Positions 30,321 through 42,700 of a DNA stretch of 64,000 bases are shown in pieces. The DNA comes from Amphiura filiformis (taxonomy: Eukaryota > Echinodermata > Ophiuroidea > Amphilepidida > Amphiuridae), in assembly GCF_039555335.1 (NCBI RefSeq), contig NC_092629.1, forward strand, positions 35,093,537 through 35,157,536. Direction: 5' to 3'. The position numbers were made by a program, and so were the translations under genes. Each line of letters opens with the position of its first letter. The stretch's first letter is position 1. The notes below the pieces were generated by a model that searched no databases, was not told the origin of the DNA, and worked only from the letters and a program-made list of their open reading frames with translations.

Positions 30321-30624
30321 ATTTGACACGATATCGAAATGACAATGATCATCAGTAGTAGCATAGCCGGGGGCTGTGAAAAGTCCCCTAGCTCTTGTTC
30401 ATTTTGCCCCCTCCCTGATAGCGATTTTAGTCACAATATCATCAACTGTGTGCCCCCCCACCCTCAAAGTGTTGGTAATGCCATTGGACTATACTAGACT
30501 GATGGCCGTCTTTAACTTATTTTCATTTGATACATTATGATATCACTTCTATAGTTATTTTCATTCACTCAACAATTCAACAATTCATTCATTCATTCAT
30601 TTATTATAATGTTGAATTTCTTTA

Positions 30625-31180
30625 AATGTGACTTTTTTTGGATTAAAAAATATTATTTATCCTCTTTTGCCAAATGAAACATAGCTAAATCCTAATCCTT
30701 TAATTAGTTGCAATGAAAGTCAAATTTTAATGTTTGGTAAGTGGAAATAAGGGCCAAAAAACATAACATTGGCGTTTTTCGTATGCTGTCCTGTGTGTGA
30801 CAATAATGCACAAAGACTTGTACAAAGACTATTATTTCTAACTTTTGGAAAACTCTAATGTTTATTACCAATTATCTAACAGAATATAAAATATAACATT
30901 TTAGCTAACTCTAGTCTAACCCTATTATATACCGTATATCATCATTGTATATACTCAAGATTTTAAATAAAACTTGTTCCAAGTCTTCTTTTTAGATTTT
31001 CGTGACTAGGCCTATACTTAAGAAAACACGCAAAATTGCATGTTTTTGGCCCATCTTCCGTCAAATTGCAAAAAACATTAAAATTTGACTTTTATTGCCA
31101 GTTAGAACTATTAGGATTAAGCTATTACAAAAAATAAATTTCACTTTCTTTCATTTTCAGTTTATTTTTCACTCATTTTT
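30625..31180. mobile_element. Repeat family D, diverged copy
   Basis: Shares with 46330-46885 the series GATTAAAAAATATTAT, GCCAAATGAAACAT, AAGGGCCAAAAAACA (inverse GGCCCATCTTCCGTCAAA) and ATTAAAATTTGACTTTTAT. Borders are not sharp. Confidence 0.45.
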
Positions 31181-32046
31181 TAGCATCCCCGGCCCCCATT
31201 AGTAAAAGCTAGTAAGAAAATCCGGGTAGGGCGGCCTACTATCGGTTCAACGGAAGCTACTGAATTTCCAGGTTTCCTGCTGATTAGGCCATATAAAATT
31301 AATGTTTTGGTTTTCGTCCAGAGGATTTTCATGAATTGATGTGGGAGGGATCAACGAGGCATTGTTATTATAGTTTTCTAACAGTGCTCGGAGAAAAGAG
31401 GAGCCCACCCCCCCTTTAAAAAAAAATTAATGTGAGTGACCTCGGCCCCTGCTCTAATATGTAAGTCTAAAAATTTTGAAAAATCTTAAAGGCATATATT
31501 GGAATGTCATCTTTCGATCCCTGGGTAAGATCTGACACCAGGCCAGCCCATGACCAGAGGGTAACATGAGTAGGTTTGTTTCACCTTGAAGGCAAGGATA
31601 GTCTTGCTAATATGGGCTAACTTTCCCCTAGGCCATCCAATATGCCATGAATAAGTAGGACTACAACTGGTATCTACTGGTCACTTTATACTCCTATTTC
31701 CACATCTGTTAATTTTATATGGGCCTTTAAATAAAGAATCTGACAAATCCAGAAATTAAGGAGGGCCTGGGGACGAGAACCAAAACATTAATTTTATACG
31801 GCCTTAGGCCTATCAAAATCTGAAATATATACATGTGTGAAATCCGGTTTCCCTCAACCTCATCTTAAGCTCAATTGAAGCTAGAGTTTGTGTTTCCATT
31901 TTTTCCTCTATGAGACCAGAACTTCAAATAGGGCCTACTAGGCCCTATTCAACCTTTAGGCCTACCTAGCCTTCCCTGACCTGCAGCCCTGCCATAACTG
32001 GATTCTTTCTTTATGAATTCCACACGCCAAATTTATGGATTCCCAA
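31181..32046. other. Upstream region, no gene recognised
   Basis: Between the two head-to-head genes. It has a few AGGCCTA motifs and short C runs; no exon, hairpin or repeat family that I can support. Confidence 0.4.
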
Positions 32047-33457
32047 TTTCATTTCATTCATTTCATTCATTTCATTCATTTCATTCATTTCATTCATTTC
32101 ATTCATTTCATTCATTTCATTTCATTTTATTTCATTCCATTCCATTTCATTTCATTTCATTTCATTTCATTTCATTTCATTTCATTTCATTCCATTCCAT
32201 TCCATTCCATTTCATTTCATTTCATTTCATTTCATTTCATTTCATTTCATTTCATTTCATTTCATTTCATTTCATTCATTTCATTCATTTCATTCATTTC
32301 ATTCATTTCATTTCATTTCATTTCATTTCATTTCACTTCATTTATTTTCATTTCATTTCATTTCATTCAACAATTCATTCAACATTTCATTTCATTTCAT
32401 TCAACAATTCATTCAACATTTCATTTCATTTCATTTCATTTCATTTCATTTCATTTCATTTCATTTATTTTCATTTCATTTCATTCCATTTCATTTCATT
32501 TCATTTCATTTCATTTCATTTCATTTCATTTCATTCATTTCATTTCATTTCATTCCATTTCATTTCATTTCATTCCATTTCATTTCATTTCATTTCATTT
32601 CATTTCATTTCATTTCATTTCATTTCATTTCATTTGTTTGTTTGTTTGTTTGTTTGTTTGTTTGGGGTTTTTTTCTCCCACGGGTTTCTCCCATTCAATT
32701 TGGGTTTTTTTTTCAGGATTTCTACAGGCTACCTCTATCCCCTTTCATTTCATTTCATTTCATTTCATTCAACAATATTCAACAATTCATTCATTTCATT
32801 CATTTCATTCATTTCATTTCATTTCATTTCATTTCATTTCATTTCATTTCATTTCATTTCATTTCATTTCATTTCATTTCATTTATTTTCATTTCATTTC
32901 ATTTCATTTCATTTCATTTCATTTCATTTCATTTCATTTCATTTCATTTCATTTCATTTCATTTCATTTATTTTCATTTCATTCCATTCCATTTCATTTC
33001 ATTTCATTTCATTTCATTTCATTTCATTCCATTTCATTTCATTTCATTTCATTTCATTTCATTTCATTTCATTTCATTTCATTTCATTTCATTTGTTTGT
33101 TTGTTTGTTTGTTTGTTTGTTTGGGGTTTTTTTCTCCCACGGGTTTCTCCCATTCAATTTGGGGTTTTTTTTCAGGATTTCTACAGGCTACCTCTATCCC
33201 CTTTCATTTCATTTCATTTCATTTCATTCAACAATATTCAACAATTCATTCATTTCATTCATTTCATTTCATTTCATTTCATTTCATTTCATTTCATTTC
33301 ATTTCATTTCATTTCATTTCATTTCATTTCATTTCATTTCAGTTCAGTTCATTTCATTTCATTTCATTTCATTTCATTTCATTTCATTTGGATTTTTTTC
33401 AGGCTCTCTCCCATTCAATTTGGGTTTTTTTCAGGCTTTCTACCACTATCCCTTTTA
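32047..33457. repeat. (TTTCA)n pentanucleotide satellite with higher-order structure
   Basis: Three blocks of TTTCA units (about 32047-32634, 32741-33093, 33204-33388) with TTCATTCA variants near the block starts. They are separated by a nearly identical non-satellite spacer, which begins GTTTGTTTGTTTG and contains TCTCCCACGGGTTTCTCCC. Spacer starts are about 459 bases apart (32635, 33094), and a shortened third spacer ends the array. The forward strand has no stop codon in any frame because the unit TTTCA cannot make one, so the three very long ORFs here are not genes. Confidence 0.95.
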
Positions 33458-33586
33458 TCCTTGATTGACGTTTAAATCAGTGACGTTCAGCAAAAAAATG
33501 GGCGTGTAAAAATGACACAGCTTTCCCATAATGCAGAGCAATTATGTGTGCGATCGTGTGCGATCGTACATTGAGAATCCACGTCC

Positions 33587-33779
33587 ATTCGCTACTTGCA
33601 CGGTTCCGCCATTATGCACTATGTGCGGGAGAGCCTCGAACTGGCAGCATACATGAAAGGAAGAATTATGTAACCTTACACAGAACGTTATGACTAGTTC
33701 AATTCCCATTCATGTATGCTGCCAGTTCGAGGCTCTCCCGCACATAGTGCATAATGGCGGAACCGTGCAAGTAGCGAAT
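33587..33779. repeat. Perfect 70-base hairpin
   Basis: Arms 33587-33656 and 33710-33779 are exact inverted copies (ATTCGCTACTTGCACGG ... CCGTGCAAGTAGCGAAT) with a 53-base loop. The loop side contains TAGTTCAATTCCC, resembling a pol III B box. A diverged relative is seen at 52690-52880, where GGTTCAATTCCC is intact on the minus strand. Confidence 0.78.
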
Positions 33780-34029
33780 ATCCCTCACAAATGGCTGTAT
33801 CAAAAAAGGTCGATGGCATTGATAAAAATCGCACTGCATCATGGACTTGTAAAATACGCTGTCCAACGAACTTTGACCTTTTTGCGTAGTCATTAGTAAA
33901 ATGGCAGCAGGAGCTGACAGTCTTTTCCGTGTTAGGACATCAGACATTTAATGATATTGACTACTTCTACTGCGAATATTTCAAAGATTATCCTCGTGAC
34001 ATGAAGTGTCCTCTTTAAGAGTGCTATCA

Positions 34030-34062
34030 GAAAAGAAGAATATCTATCATCAGTTGTAAGTA
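34030..34062 (+). promoter_or_regulatory. Possible 5' splice site of a ZYG11B leader exon
   Basis: ATCATCAGTT|GTAAGTATG at about 34055 is a good donor on the plus strand, and the start-codon exon has an acceptor at 35773. This is weak evidence for a non-coding first exon in 33900-34055. Confidence 0.25.
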
Positions 34063-34389
34063 TGAAATAAACAGTGTGATTTGGAGTGCTAAAAAAAGCC
34101 TAAATTCGTGAACGTGAATTGCATTGCTAAATGCTAAATAAAAATGGATGGGTGAATTGCATGAACATGAATGATGAACACGGATTTGTCAGTAAATGAA
34201 TATTCTGTTTTGGGACTGATTATTCGGACTAGAACATGATGATGAATTCATGATGATGCAAATCATGAAGTGAATGTATAATAATTATGTATGTACATGT
34301 ACCGGTACAGTACATCATGTACACAGGAAGGACCGGGGTCCGGGCACAGGACATTGTCATTGACATTGATTGTCTGACATGCAATGCAT

Positions 34390-34730
34390 GCAGTGTCCGA
34401 ATTAAGAAAATAAAAGGGGTTGTCCCACGGACAACCAGGTTGTAATTTCTGGTTGTCCTCCAACCAAAGTTTTTGGTTATAAGCTGCCACAATCTGAAAC
34501 AACTACATGTGACCAATAAAGTGGAGTGAGTGTAGTCAATTTATGAACAATTAGGCCCTACTCTTAAATATTTAACAATTCATCAGGTGTCGGGTTTGAG
34601 CAAACTAACATGCTGAAAAAGTGACTTTTGGCTGTAGATCTTTGGTTGTCTGGAGAGCATTATTTTCGGTTGTCCGGTGCATGTTTTGGTTGTCCCGGGC
34701 GAACAGACAACCAAAATTTCGAACACTGCT
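34390..34730. mobile_element. hAT-like element with GGTTGTCC motifs
   Basis: Ends CAGTGTCCGAATT and AATTTCGAACACTG are inverted. The interior carries about eight GGTTGTCC/GGACAACC motifs in both orientations. The flanks share GCATG, but a clean 8-base duplication is not visible. Confidence 0.55.
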
Positions 34731-34921
34731 GCATGATTGATATGCAGGACAGGAATTTATCAGTGTCAAGTCAGTACATGTCATGTGTATCATGTGCAAA
34801 TTATAGTAAGGACATGGGATTGTATCTAGTAGAATATGCTTGAGACTAGAGAATTAGAATGTTGGTTTAGATTTAAAGATAAGCCATTAAGGAGTCCTGT
34901 CCAGGTCAGGGCATAATCGTT

Positions 34922-35080
34922 TGCAGTAAACCTTTGACGAGCGCGTATTTTAAGCATACATCTGCTGAGGCGATCTGCTGTTGCCGAGTGGAAATTTATG
35001 AATGAACTGTGTGCCGTACGCGTTGTCAGCTCCGAATTTGCAACATCACGTTAGTCGCGCTCATCAAAGGTTTACTGCAT
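34922..35080. mobile_element. Short inverted-repeat element
   Basis: GCAGTAAACCTTTGACGAGCGC on the left and GCGCTCATCAAAGGTTTACTGC on the right. A related, weaker one is at 50160-50310. Confidence 0.62.
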
Positions 35081-35627
35081 TTGATTATAGTAGTGGAAAT
35101 TCCAATTGGATGAACACACAGCATGATGACATGTCATAACATGACGATTTTTTGCGTACACTTAGAGAATAAACAATAGGAATTTTTTTTTTTTTTTTCC
35201 TCTACCATAGACGACAGGCAGGTCCAATATTTTGAGTAGTGGATGCGGCGTTTATTCTCATTCTTAGTCAGTTTTAAAATATTAAAAAAAACTAAGTTAC
35301 CATCATAAAAACTCCCCTTATTATAAAATGAAAGAAACTTGTTTACAACTGCACATATTCTGTTGCGCGTACTGGTAGCGCGTGCATGTATTCCGCACTA
35401 GTCTACGCATACAACGCGATACATATGCGCACCACTACAAGTAAGGCTCTCACCAATTCCCGGGTACCCAACTTCCTGCCTGTTCTTGGCCTACCTGGGT
35501 CCGAATTCACGGGTCAAAGTTTTCGGCGACTTCCACTGGACCTATTCTGAAGTGCTAGGATCACTTAGGTAATTTGAAAAAAATTAAAAAAATTAGGTGG
35601 TGCCATTTTATTCGTAGCACATGCTGT

Positions 35628-35690
35628 GTGGAAGATTAAGGTTGTGTCTCCCATAGGGGTGTTTGGATTTTGGCTACTGTACTGCTGTTT
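35628..35690. mobile_element. MITE family A fragment
   Basis: GTGTGGAAGATTAAGGTTGTGTCTCCCATAGGGGTGT-type right half only. It lies about 85 bases before the acceptor of the ZYG11B start-codon exon. Confidence 0.5.
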
Positions 35691-35773
35691 TTACTTTGAT
35701 AATTTCCTACATTTTGTTTTTCAAATATGATAAGTTGCTAATGCGTTTTTTGATGTTTTATTAACCACTTCAG

Positions 35774-36794
35774 GTTTGAACCACGGAAGAACATGGCCAC
35801 TGCCGACTCCCTACAAAAGATATGTCTTAGCTACATTGCGGACAACTTGCATAAATTATGCAATGAAACGAAGCATATCAATGAAGGTGACGCATACCCA
35901 GAATTCAAACTGACATTCAAATCCCCAGAGGCTAAGTTCTACAGTGACTTAGCTGAACAGTTACTTCAAACCGTCAGCAAACGATGTCAGTTAAACGACA
36001 AACTATTGAGCCTCTTCGGCGATCAGTGCGTGATGTGCTTACGGCGAGCGTACATAAAGAATGCGTTGCTGACAACTCGGGTCTGAAGGCACTCTCATGT
36101 CATCAGCTTCGAGCTTGACGCGGCGGCCGTGAGACGGGTGAACGTAACGACATAATCGGGCGACTCGGCGAATGGACACGAGAAACATCAAATCGCTAAA
36201 CGCCAGTGAGTGTAATGCTTCTTAGATAAGTCCAAGTTCTGCATAGTGATCTCTCTGCGCCAGCTCCGATCCCTCCGACATTTGAATGTTAGTTACACAG
36301 AATTCAGCAACCAGCTGGGACTAGAGTATCTTGCAGAGGGCTTACCATTACTTGAAAGCCTAGACATCTCTGGTACCCTTGTGTATAGCATCCAACCCCT
36401 GCTGCGTCGCAAACACCAACTCAAATCTCTCATCATGTTCCAGACCAGAGTTCCAGAAAAGGACCTCATTCCAGTCCTATTGGAACTCAAAGAACTGCGT
36501 ATACTCGATATATCGCAAGATGCACATCCGATGTTGGACAGTCCGCAGACTGCAAACATGAATGCCCTCTTGGAGAAGCAAGAATCGCTCCCTAATATCA
36601 TCTCATTGGATATATCGGGTCGGGATAACCTCAAAGAAACGGCTCTGCATTTTTTTGTGAAAAATCATCCGTCGCTGATGTACTTGGGGTTGACGTTAAC
36701 GCAAGGAACCGATCGTAATAAGCAACCAAAAGACATCTGTGGCGAGGACTTCTTGGTGGATGAAGGTCATGAAGACTATAGATCGGATCTCAAG
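35774..36794 (+). CDS. ZYG11B: ZYG11B coding exon 1 (N-terminus and LRRs; frameshifted)
   Basis: Acceptor CTTCAG|GTTTGAA at 35773/35774, ATG 35793 in good context (GAACATGG). It opens with SLQKICLSYIADNLHKLC and LNDKLLSLFGDQ, matching the family start. The frame then stops at 36083, but the homology goes on in shifting frames: ELDAAAVRRVNV (about 36107), DIIGRLGEWTRE (36150), NIKSLNASECNA (36185), LDKSKFCIVISLRQL (36223 onward). From there the frame is clean to LVDEGHEDYRSDLK and the donor AAG|GTTTGT at 36794. Upstream of the ATG, 35774-35792 is leader. Confidence 0.85.
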
Positions 36795-39700
36795 GTTTGT
36801 TATTTCATAAAAAAACTGAAGTTTTGGGAAATTGGGAAAGAGATACTGAGGATTTTAGAAAACAATTTTGCAGTAAATTAACCCCAACCCTAGCCTTACA
36901 AGCCCTAAACTTAATACTGAAATCAAAGTAGGGTAAATTATATGCCCTGATTGTGAATTCAATATTAATTATGTTTTAAACTTTCATGCTTTTCAAAAAC
37001 ACTTGTGTAATTTTATTTACTGCCACAGTCTGCCAGCATTCATCATTTTGTCGTACGTTTTCAGGTATCAGGTCATGCTACAGAGTCTCAAGTACTAGAG
37101 GCGTTACGACGTTACGGGAGCCGTGCACACTATGTACACAAACTACTATGTACTTTGTTTACAATGACACAAGGGTTGGACCAAGCCAGGCCAGATATTG
37201 TCAAGGTGAGCTAGTGTGATAAAGTGTTATTTGAGTAGCGGCAAGTGATGCATGGCCAAGTAGCCCAATTGTGCGCCATATCTGTATAGCATATGTGACC
37301 AGCTCCAACAATACCCAGAATAAGTCGCCAGGCATGTTTTTGAGTTATAGGCCTTTAAAGATGACATTCTCATAAAAAAATAAAATTTTGGAATTCTTAA
37401 TTTCATGGTATTTGACTGTGGGACTAAGTGGACTTTCAAATCCTTTAAAGTACTTACTAAAACATTTTGTGAGAACAGGTCTCATATAGGCAAAAAGTGA
37501 CGTCACCTAGTATAACATCATCTGATCAGGTTGGACAACATGTTCATCTATCAGGGGCACAGTTCTTTAAACCCCAATACATTTGTACATTCATTGAATT
37601 TGGGTACAAAAACTCATACTCTGCAACTTGAGGTCAAATGTTGCACTATGATCATGTAATTGAGGTTATTGGACTATGCGATTGGGATGAGGCTATTGTG
37701 GTCCATAGTGCCAGCAGTTTCCAAGAAAAACATCAGAGCTAACAACATTGACTGATGACGAGGAAGTTCCTGGAAATAAGTATGCAAAATAAACAAGTAG
37801 TGTTGAAGTCTAATTTTCAATTATTCTCAATATTTTTGTCATTTTTGTATTGTATAGGTTATATTGCCAGAGATGAGAGCCCATCCTCACCATTTAGGAG
37901 TACAAATGGCAGCAAGGTATGATATTCAATGTTGAATTGGGCTGTTCCAGTTTGAATCCATACACCCTTGTACAAGACATGACCTTAATCTACTACACAA
38001 GGACTGTAGATTTCAAATGGAGTCACGTAATTGGGTAACCCCATTTTAATTCACACCTGTGTGGAAGATTAATGTCATGCCTTCCATAGGGGTGTATAGA
38101 TTTCAGCCCATTATATTCACATAATGTGATGGACTTATGGTCCCATGTAGATAATGTTAGTTCAAAAACTTGATGGATAAAATGCAACAAGAAGAAGAAA
38201 TATGTATCTATACATACAGAAACCTACCCCCTCACTCACACACCAACATACCCATACACCAACACATACATACATGCTATATCGAAACGTTTCCAGTGAT
38301 TATGTACATGCAACACAAGATCCACCCACGGATCATAAATTCTAGTCATTCCAAGAGAATCCAATGTTGCATTTGGAAGGAGCTGGCTTTTCAATAAATA
38401 TCACAACTAAGGACAGCAGGTTTGTCTCAGAGACCCATGTGCATAGGTATGTGAAATTGGATTTTTTGAAATTTTTACTTTTAATTTAACAACCATTTTG
38501 CGGGCCATTTTGATACAGCCTGTGTACACATACCTATTTAGGGAGGACAGCTTTTATGGTCTACTTAGCTCAGCAATGCTTTGCTGTCTTCGATAATGGT
38601 TCATGTACGCCAGCGCGTTCGATAGGAACAAGCGAACAGTATACGAGTTTGCTGATATCTATCGGAGCGTTCAGCAGAGCAGCAGGATTATGAACACGAT
38701 CGATGATAAAATCAATTTCCTTTGTGTTCAGTAAGTACATAACGACCCACTCATCAACTACTCAAGTGGTCATTAAATAAGCGTGTCTGGGGTTGTGTCT
38801 GCGGTCAATAGAAAGTCAATAATGTGTGCAAGTTTATGTTTACATAAAGTGGTGTAATTAGGTTTCAAGGGGTTGTTAATTCAAGCATGGTCGTAAAATT
38901 GATTTGATCGATATTTTGGTCAAAGCGTGGTATCGGAGCGCAGTGAACAATTGAGTGGAGCCTGAGAGAGTTTGCTACAGGCTTTAATGGGTTTGGGCTT
39001 TGATAAAATCCAGGTACCTCTCCGATACAATGCGCTATCGAAGACAGCAAAGCATTGCTGAGCTAAGTAGACCATAAAAGCTGTCCTCCCTTACAGACTG
39101 GCTATTATTGGGTTTTGTGATGAGTTCAAACATATAATTGTATTGGTATTAATCTTTATGCAAATTGTTTTCCATAGTGCTTGCCTGTACAACTTAACCA
39201 AGCATAGCCTAGGGGATGAGGTTCATGTATCCGACCTCAGCATGATGGTACAACTCACTCTCAAAGCCATGGAGTCTTTCCCAAGTCAACAACAGGTATA
39301 TACATGTATTAGTAACATTCTAATTATTATTATGGGGTAGGGCCAAGAATTGGGGGAGGGGGAGATGGTTGTGTCCAATCTAAGCGAGTTGATACAACGA
39401 AACCCAAGGTAAAGAAATATAACAACTTATTCTACGGGTAGGGTCAGTCGGTCATTAGTTTGGCCCATCTCTGTTATACTTGCATTCACATGTAACTTAA
39501 TATTAATATTACACTAGCTTAGAACTAGAAAAGTATGGTGACTTTCTTGGTGTTGATGTGTGTACCACAGACTACTACAGACCATGTATCAACAGTCAAA
39601 GTCCCTGTGCATTGTATGCTGTGAATTCTCGCATATTCATGAGGGCTGATTGTTCGATCATACAGTGTCAGCGTTGCATGCCTTTGCGATTACGCAATAG

Positions 39701-42700
39701 ACCGTAAAATATGCAGTAAGTGCGGAGTAGTTTTGCCTGACGCATTTCCTGGAACAATCGGCCCTCATTATCGGGCGGTGCTGAGACTTTGACTGCTTGT
39801 ACGTGGTCTGCTGTCTTTTTCGTCCATGGTGCGTACAAAGCGTAAACACAGAAGTAGGGTTCAGATTGGCTGATTCAATCGAAGCAACAGACCGGTGTTT
39901 GTTTTGATTGGTAGATTAAGCATCAAAGGAGGTACAAAGTAAAAGCTTCTTTCTGTGCAAAGCAGCGCTCATGAAGGGAGCACAAAAGCTCTTCTTAAGT
40001 TCTTATGTCCCTCAGGGGGCATGTTGATCAGAGCAAGAGAGTGGCATTCTTCTCTAAAAGCTAGTGCAGTATAACACACCTAAATAATTTCTCATCTTTG
40101 CCTTACAGCTTCAAAAGAATGCACTGTTGACCTTATGCAGTGATAGAATCCTACAGGATGTGGTAAGTTGAAAATTGTATTCATGGTGGGCAAGTGGGTA
40201 TACTCAGGCTTCAAGCGGCCCGATACACCAATCTGACTAGGCCATTACTGCGGTGTCCTCGACGTAAAACCGCGGTGTCCCAAAGTCGGGGGTTCCATCA
40301 ATTACTTGTTAGTGTGCTATACAGAATTTTACAAAACAGTGATTTTCAATACACGATCATGAATTGATTGAACAAATTAAATCTCCCCACCGGTACATCT
40401 TTGGTTCCGTCTAAAGAGAGGGTCAAATACAGTAAACGCTTCCTGGATTGGTGTTTTTTTACCTATTTTTCTTATATTGTTACAAAATGTCCTATAATTC
40501 CCTTTTTTCTTCAAAATTTAGGGCTTTACATGTTTTTTTTCACTTGTCCAAGTGAATTTTGTGTCAAATTGAAAATTTCTGTGTGTATCATGTGCAGTTG
40601 TCTTAAATTTTCAGCAGGTCAGCAGGTAAATTTTACTGGCCTCTATTTTGTACTCAGAATATTTCTTATAAACATCATGCCAGTTCATAAATGATGCACA
40701 CATCATGCAAAAATTTAAGTTTCTTTGGGACAGAAATGCCAGTTTCCCAAACTGGACCTAGAGCCAAATGATACAATCATTTGTGGTTGATTAAAAAAAA
40801 GAATTACGAAAAATATTAAAATTTTGTATCCAAAAGGAACCCCACCTGCTGTTGGGTGCTTTGGATTTGAAAGGGTACGCAAAGTGCGTTGAAGAACACC
40901 ATGTACCTCAGACTTGCATCTTGGTGCCATTACAGTTACATTTACAAAGCAATTTAAATATAATATTTGTGTTTTTTGCTTCAGAATTTTGATCGTTACA
41001 GAGCTTCCAAGATGGTGATGGACTGCTTGTTTATATTTGACGACCCGTCAATGACGAGGATGTCCGTTGCAATTTGTTCCATCCTAGCAGCGAAGATATC
41101 CACTGAACAGACCACAATGCTGGGTACTAAACGCAATATGCAGGTAGGTCTAATACGTAGTCATTAGTCAGTTTTTGTAGTCATTATTAGTCAACCCATC
41201 GATGACGAGGATGTCCGTAGCAATACATTCCATCCTAGCAGCGAAGATATCCACTGAACAGACCACAATGCTGGGTACTAAACGCAATATGCAGGTAGGT
41301 CTAATACGTAGTCATTAGTCAGTTTTAGTAGTCAATATTAGTCAACCCATCAACGACAAGGATGTCCGTAGCTATTTGTTCCATCCTAGCAGCGAAGATA
41401 TCCACTGAACAGACCACAATGCTGGGTACTAAACGCAATATGCAGGTAGGTCTAATACGTAGTCATTAGTCAGTTTTTGTAGTCATTATTAGTCAACCCA
41501 TCGATGACGAGGATGTCCGTAGCAATACATTCCATCCTAGCAGCGAAGATATCCACTGAACAGACCACAATGCTGGGTACTAAACGCAATATGCAGGTAG
41601 GTCTAATACGTAGTCATTAGTCAGTTTTTGTGGTCCATATTAGTCGACCCATTGATGACGAGAATGTCCTAACAATATGTTCCATCCTAGAAGCGAAGAT
41701 ATCCACTGAACAGACCACAATGCTGGGTACTAAATGCATTATACTGGTAGGCCTAATATGTAGTCATTAGTCAGTTTTTAGTAGTCATTATTAGTCAGCA
41801 ACTGAAGACTGCAGCTGATCTCTTTCAGGCAACCACTTGTGGTTGTGATATTATTCAAATTCAAATCCACATCTGTTGTAAACATTTGTATTTTAAATTT
41901 AAAACTGGATATATAAAAATTTATTTCAGAAATGAGTTCATTACAAAGTTCCAAAAGAGATTTATATTATTACCCAAGCATAAATAAATATAATAAATAT
42001 GATGCTTCAACTTTCATGTTTCCATATTTTTTTAAGTATGTCAACCCTGTTCACTTTATATCCTTGATTTACAGAAACTGCTGTCCATTGTGAAGCAGAA
42101 GGCTGACACCCAGGTAGTGGATATTACCCTCAAGTTTACACTGAGTGCGTTGTGGAATCTAACAGATGAATCGCCATCCACATGTGCCATATTCCTCAAT
42201 GAGGGTGGATTGGATCTCTTCATACAAATACTATCGGTAGGTTGCAACTGTTGAACAACTTTAACCCTGTGAGAAGTACCTGCCTATTGGTCAAAAAGAA
42301 GTTTTCATTATCAATTGGACCAATCAGCAACATTGATAGAATAATTTCACCATGCAAAAAAATTGGGGTGAATTATTTGCAAAGCACTATTCTGATTGGT
42401 GATTAAAGTGAAGATATCACGTAATTGACCAATCAGAGGCAATGTTAGATCGGCAGGTAGTGCTCAGGGGTTAATCTGTGACAATCTTTTTTTTTATGTC
42501 AAGCATATAAGTTAACAGCTGAAAGCTAGGATATAATGTAGATGAAACTTCAGCCAGGCACAAGTGACCTTGTGAAGGTAGTCACTTGTAACAAGTGTAG
42601 CCAACAATCCGGGTTATTACCCTGATCGGAACCGACTGTAAGAGATATTTTATCATGGATCATCTGCCCCCTTTACCAGATGGGACACGGGGAAAGCAGA

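Noticed and set aside
32013-33475. Three overlapping very long plus-strand ORFs (483, 477 and 277 codons) of Phe/His/Ile/Ser repeats
   Set aside because: They are all translations of the same TTTCA satellite, which cannot form a stop codon on that strand. All frames give the same FHFIS pattern, so this is not a protein gene.
33690-33947. Two overlapping opposite-strand ORFs of 68 and 82 codons
   Set aside because: They are the two strands of a 70-base perfect hairpin and its flank.
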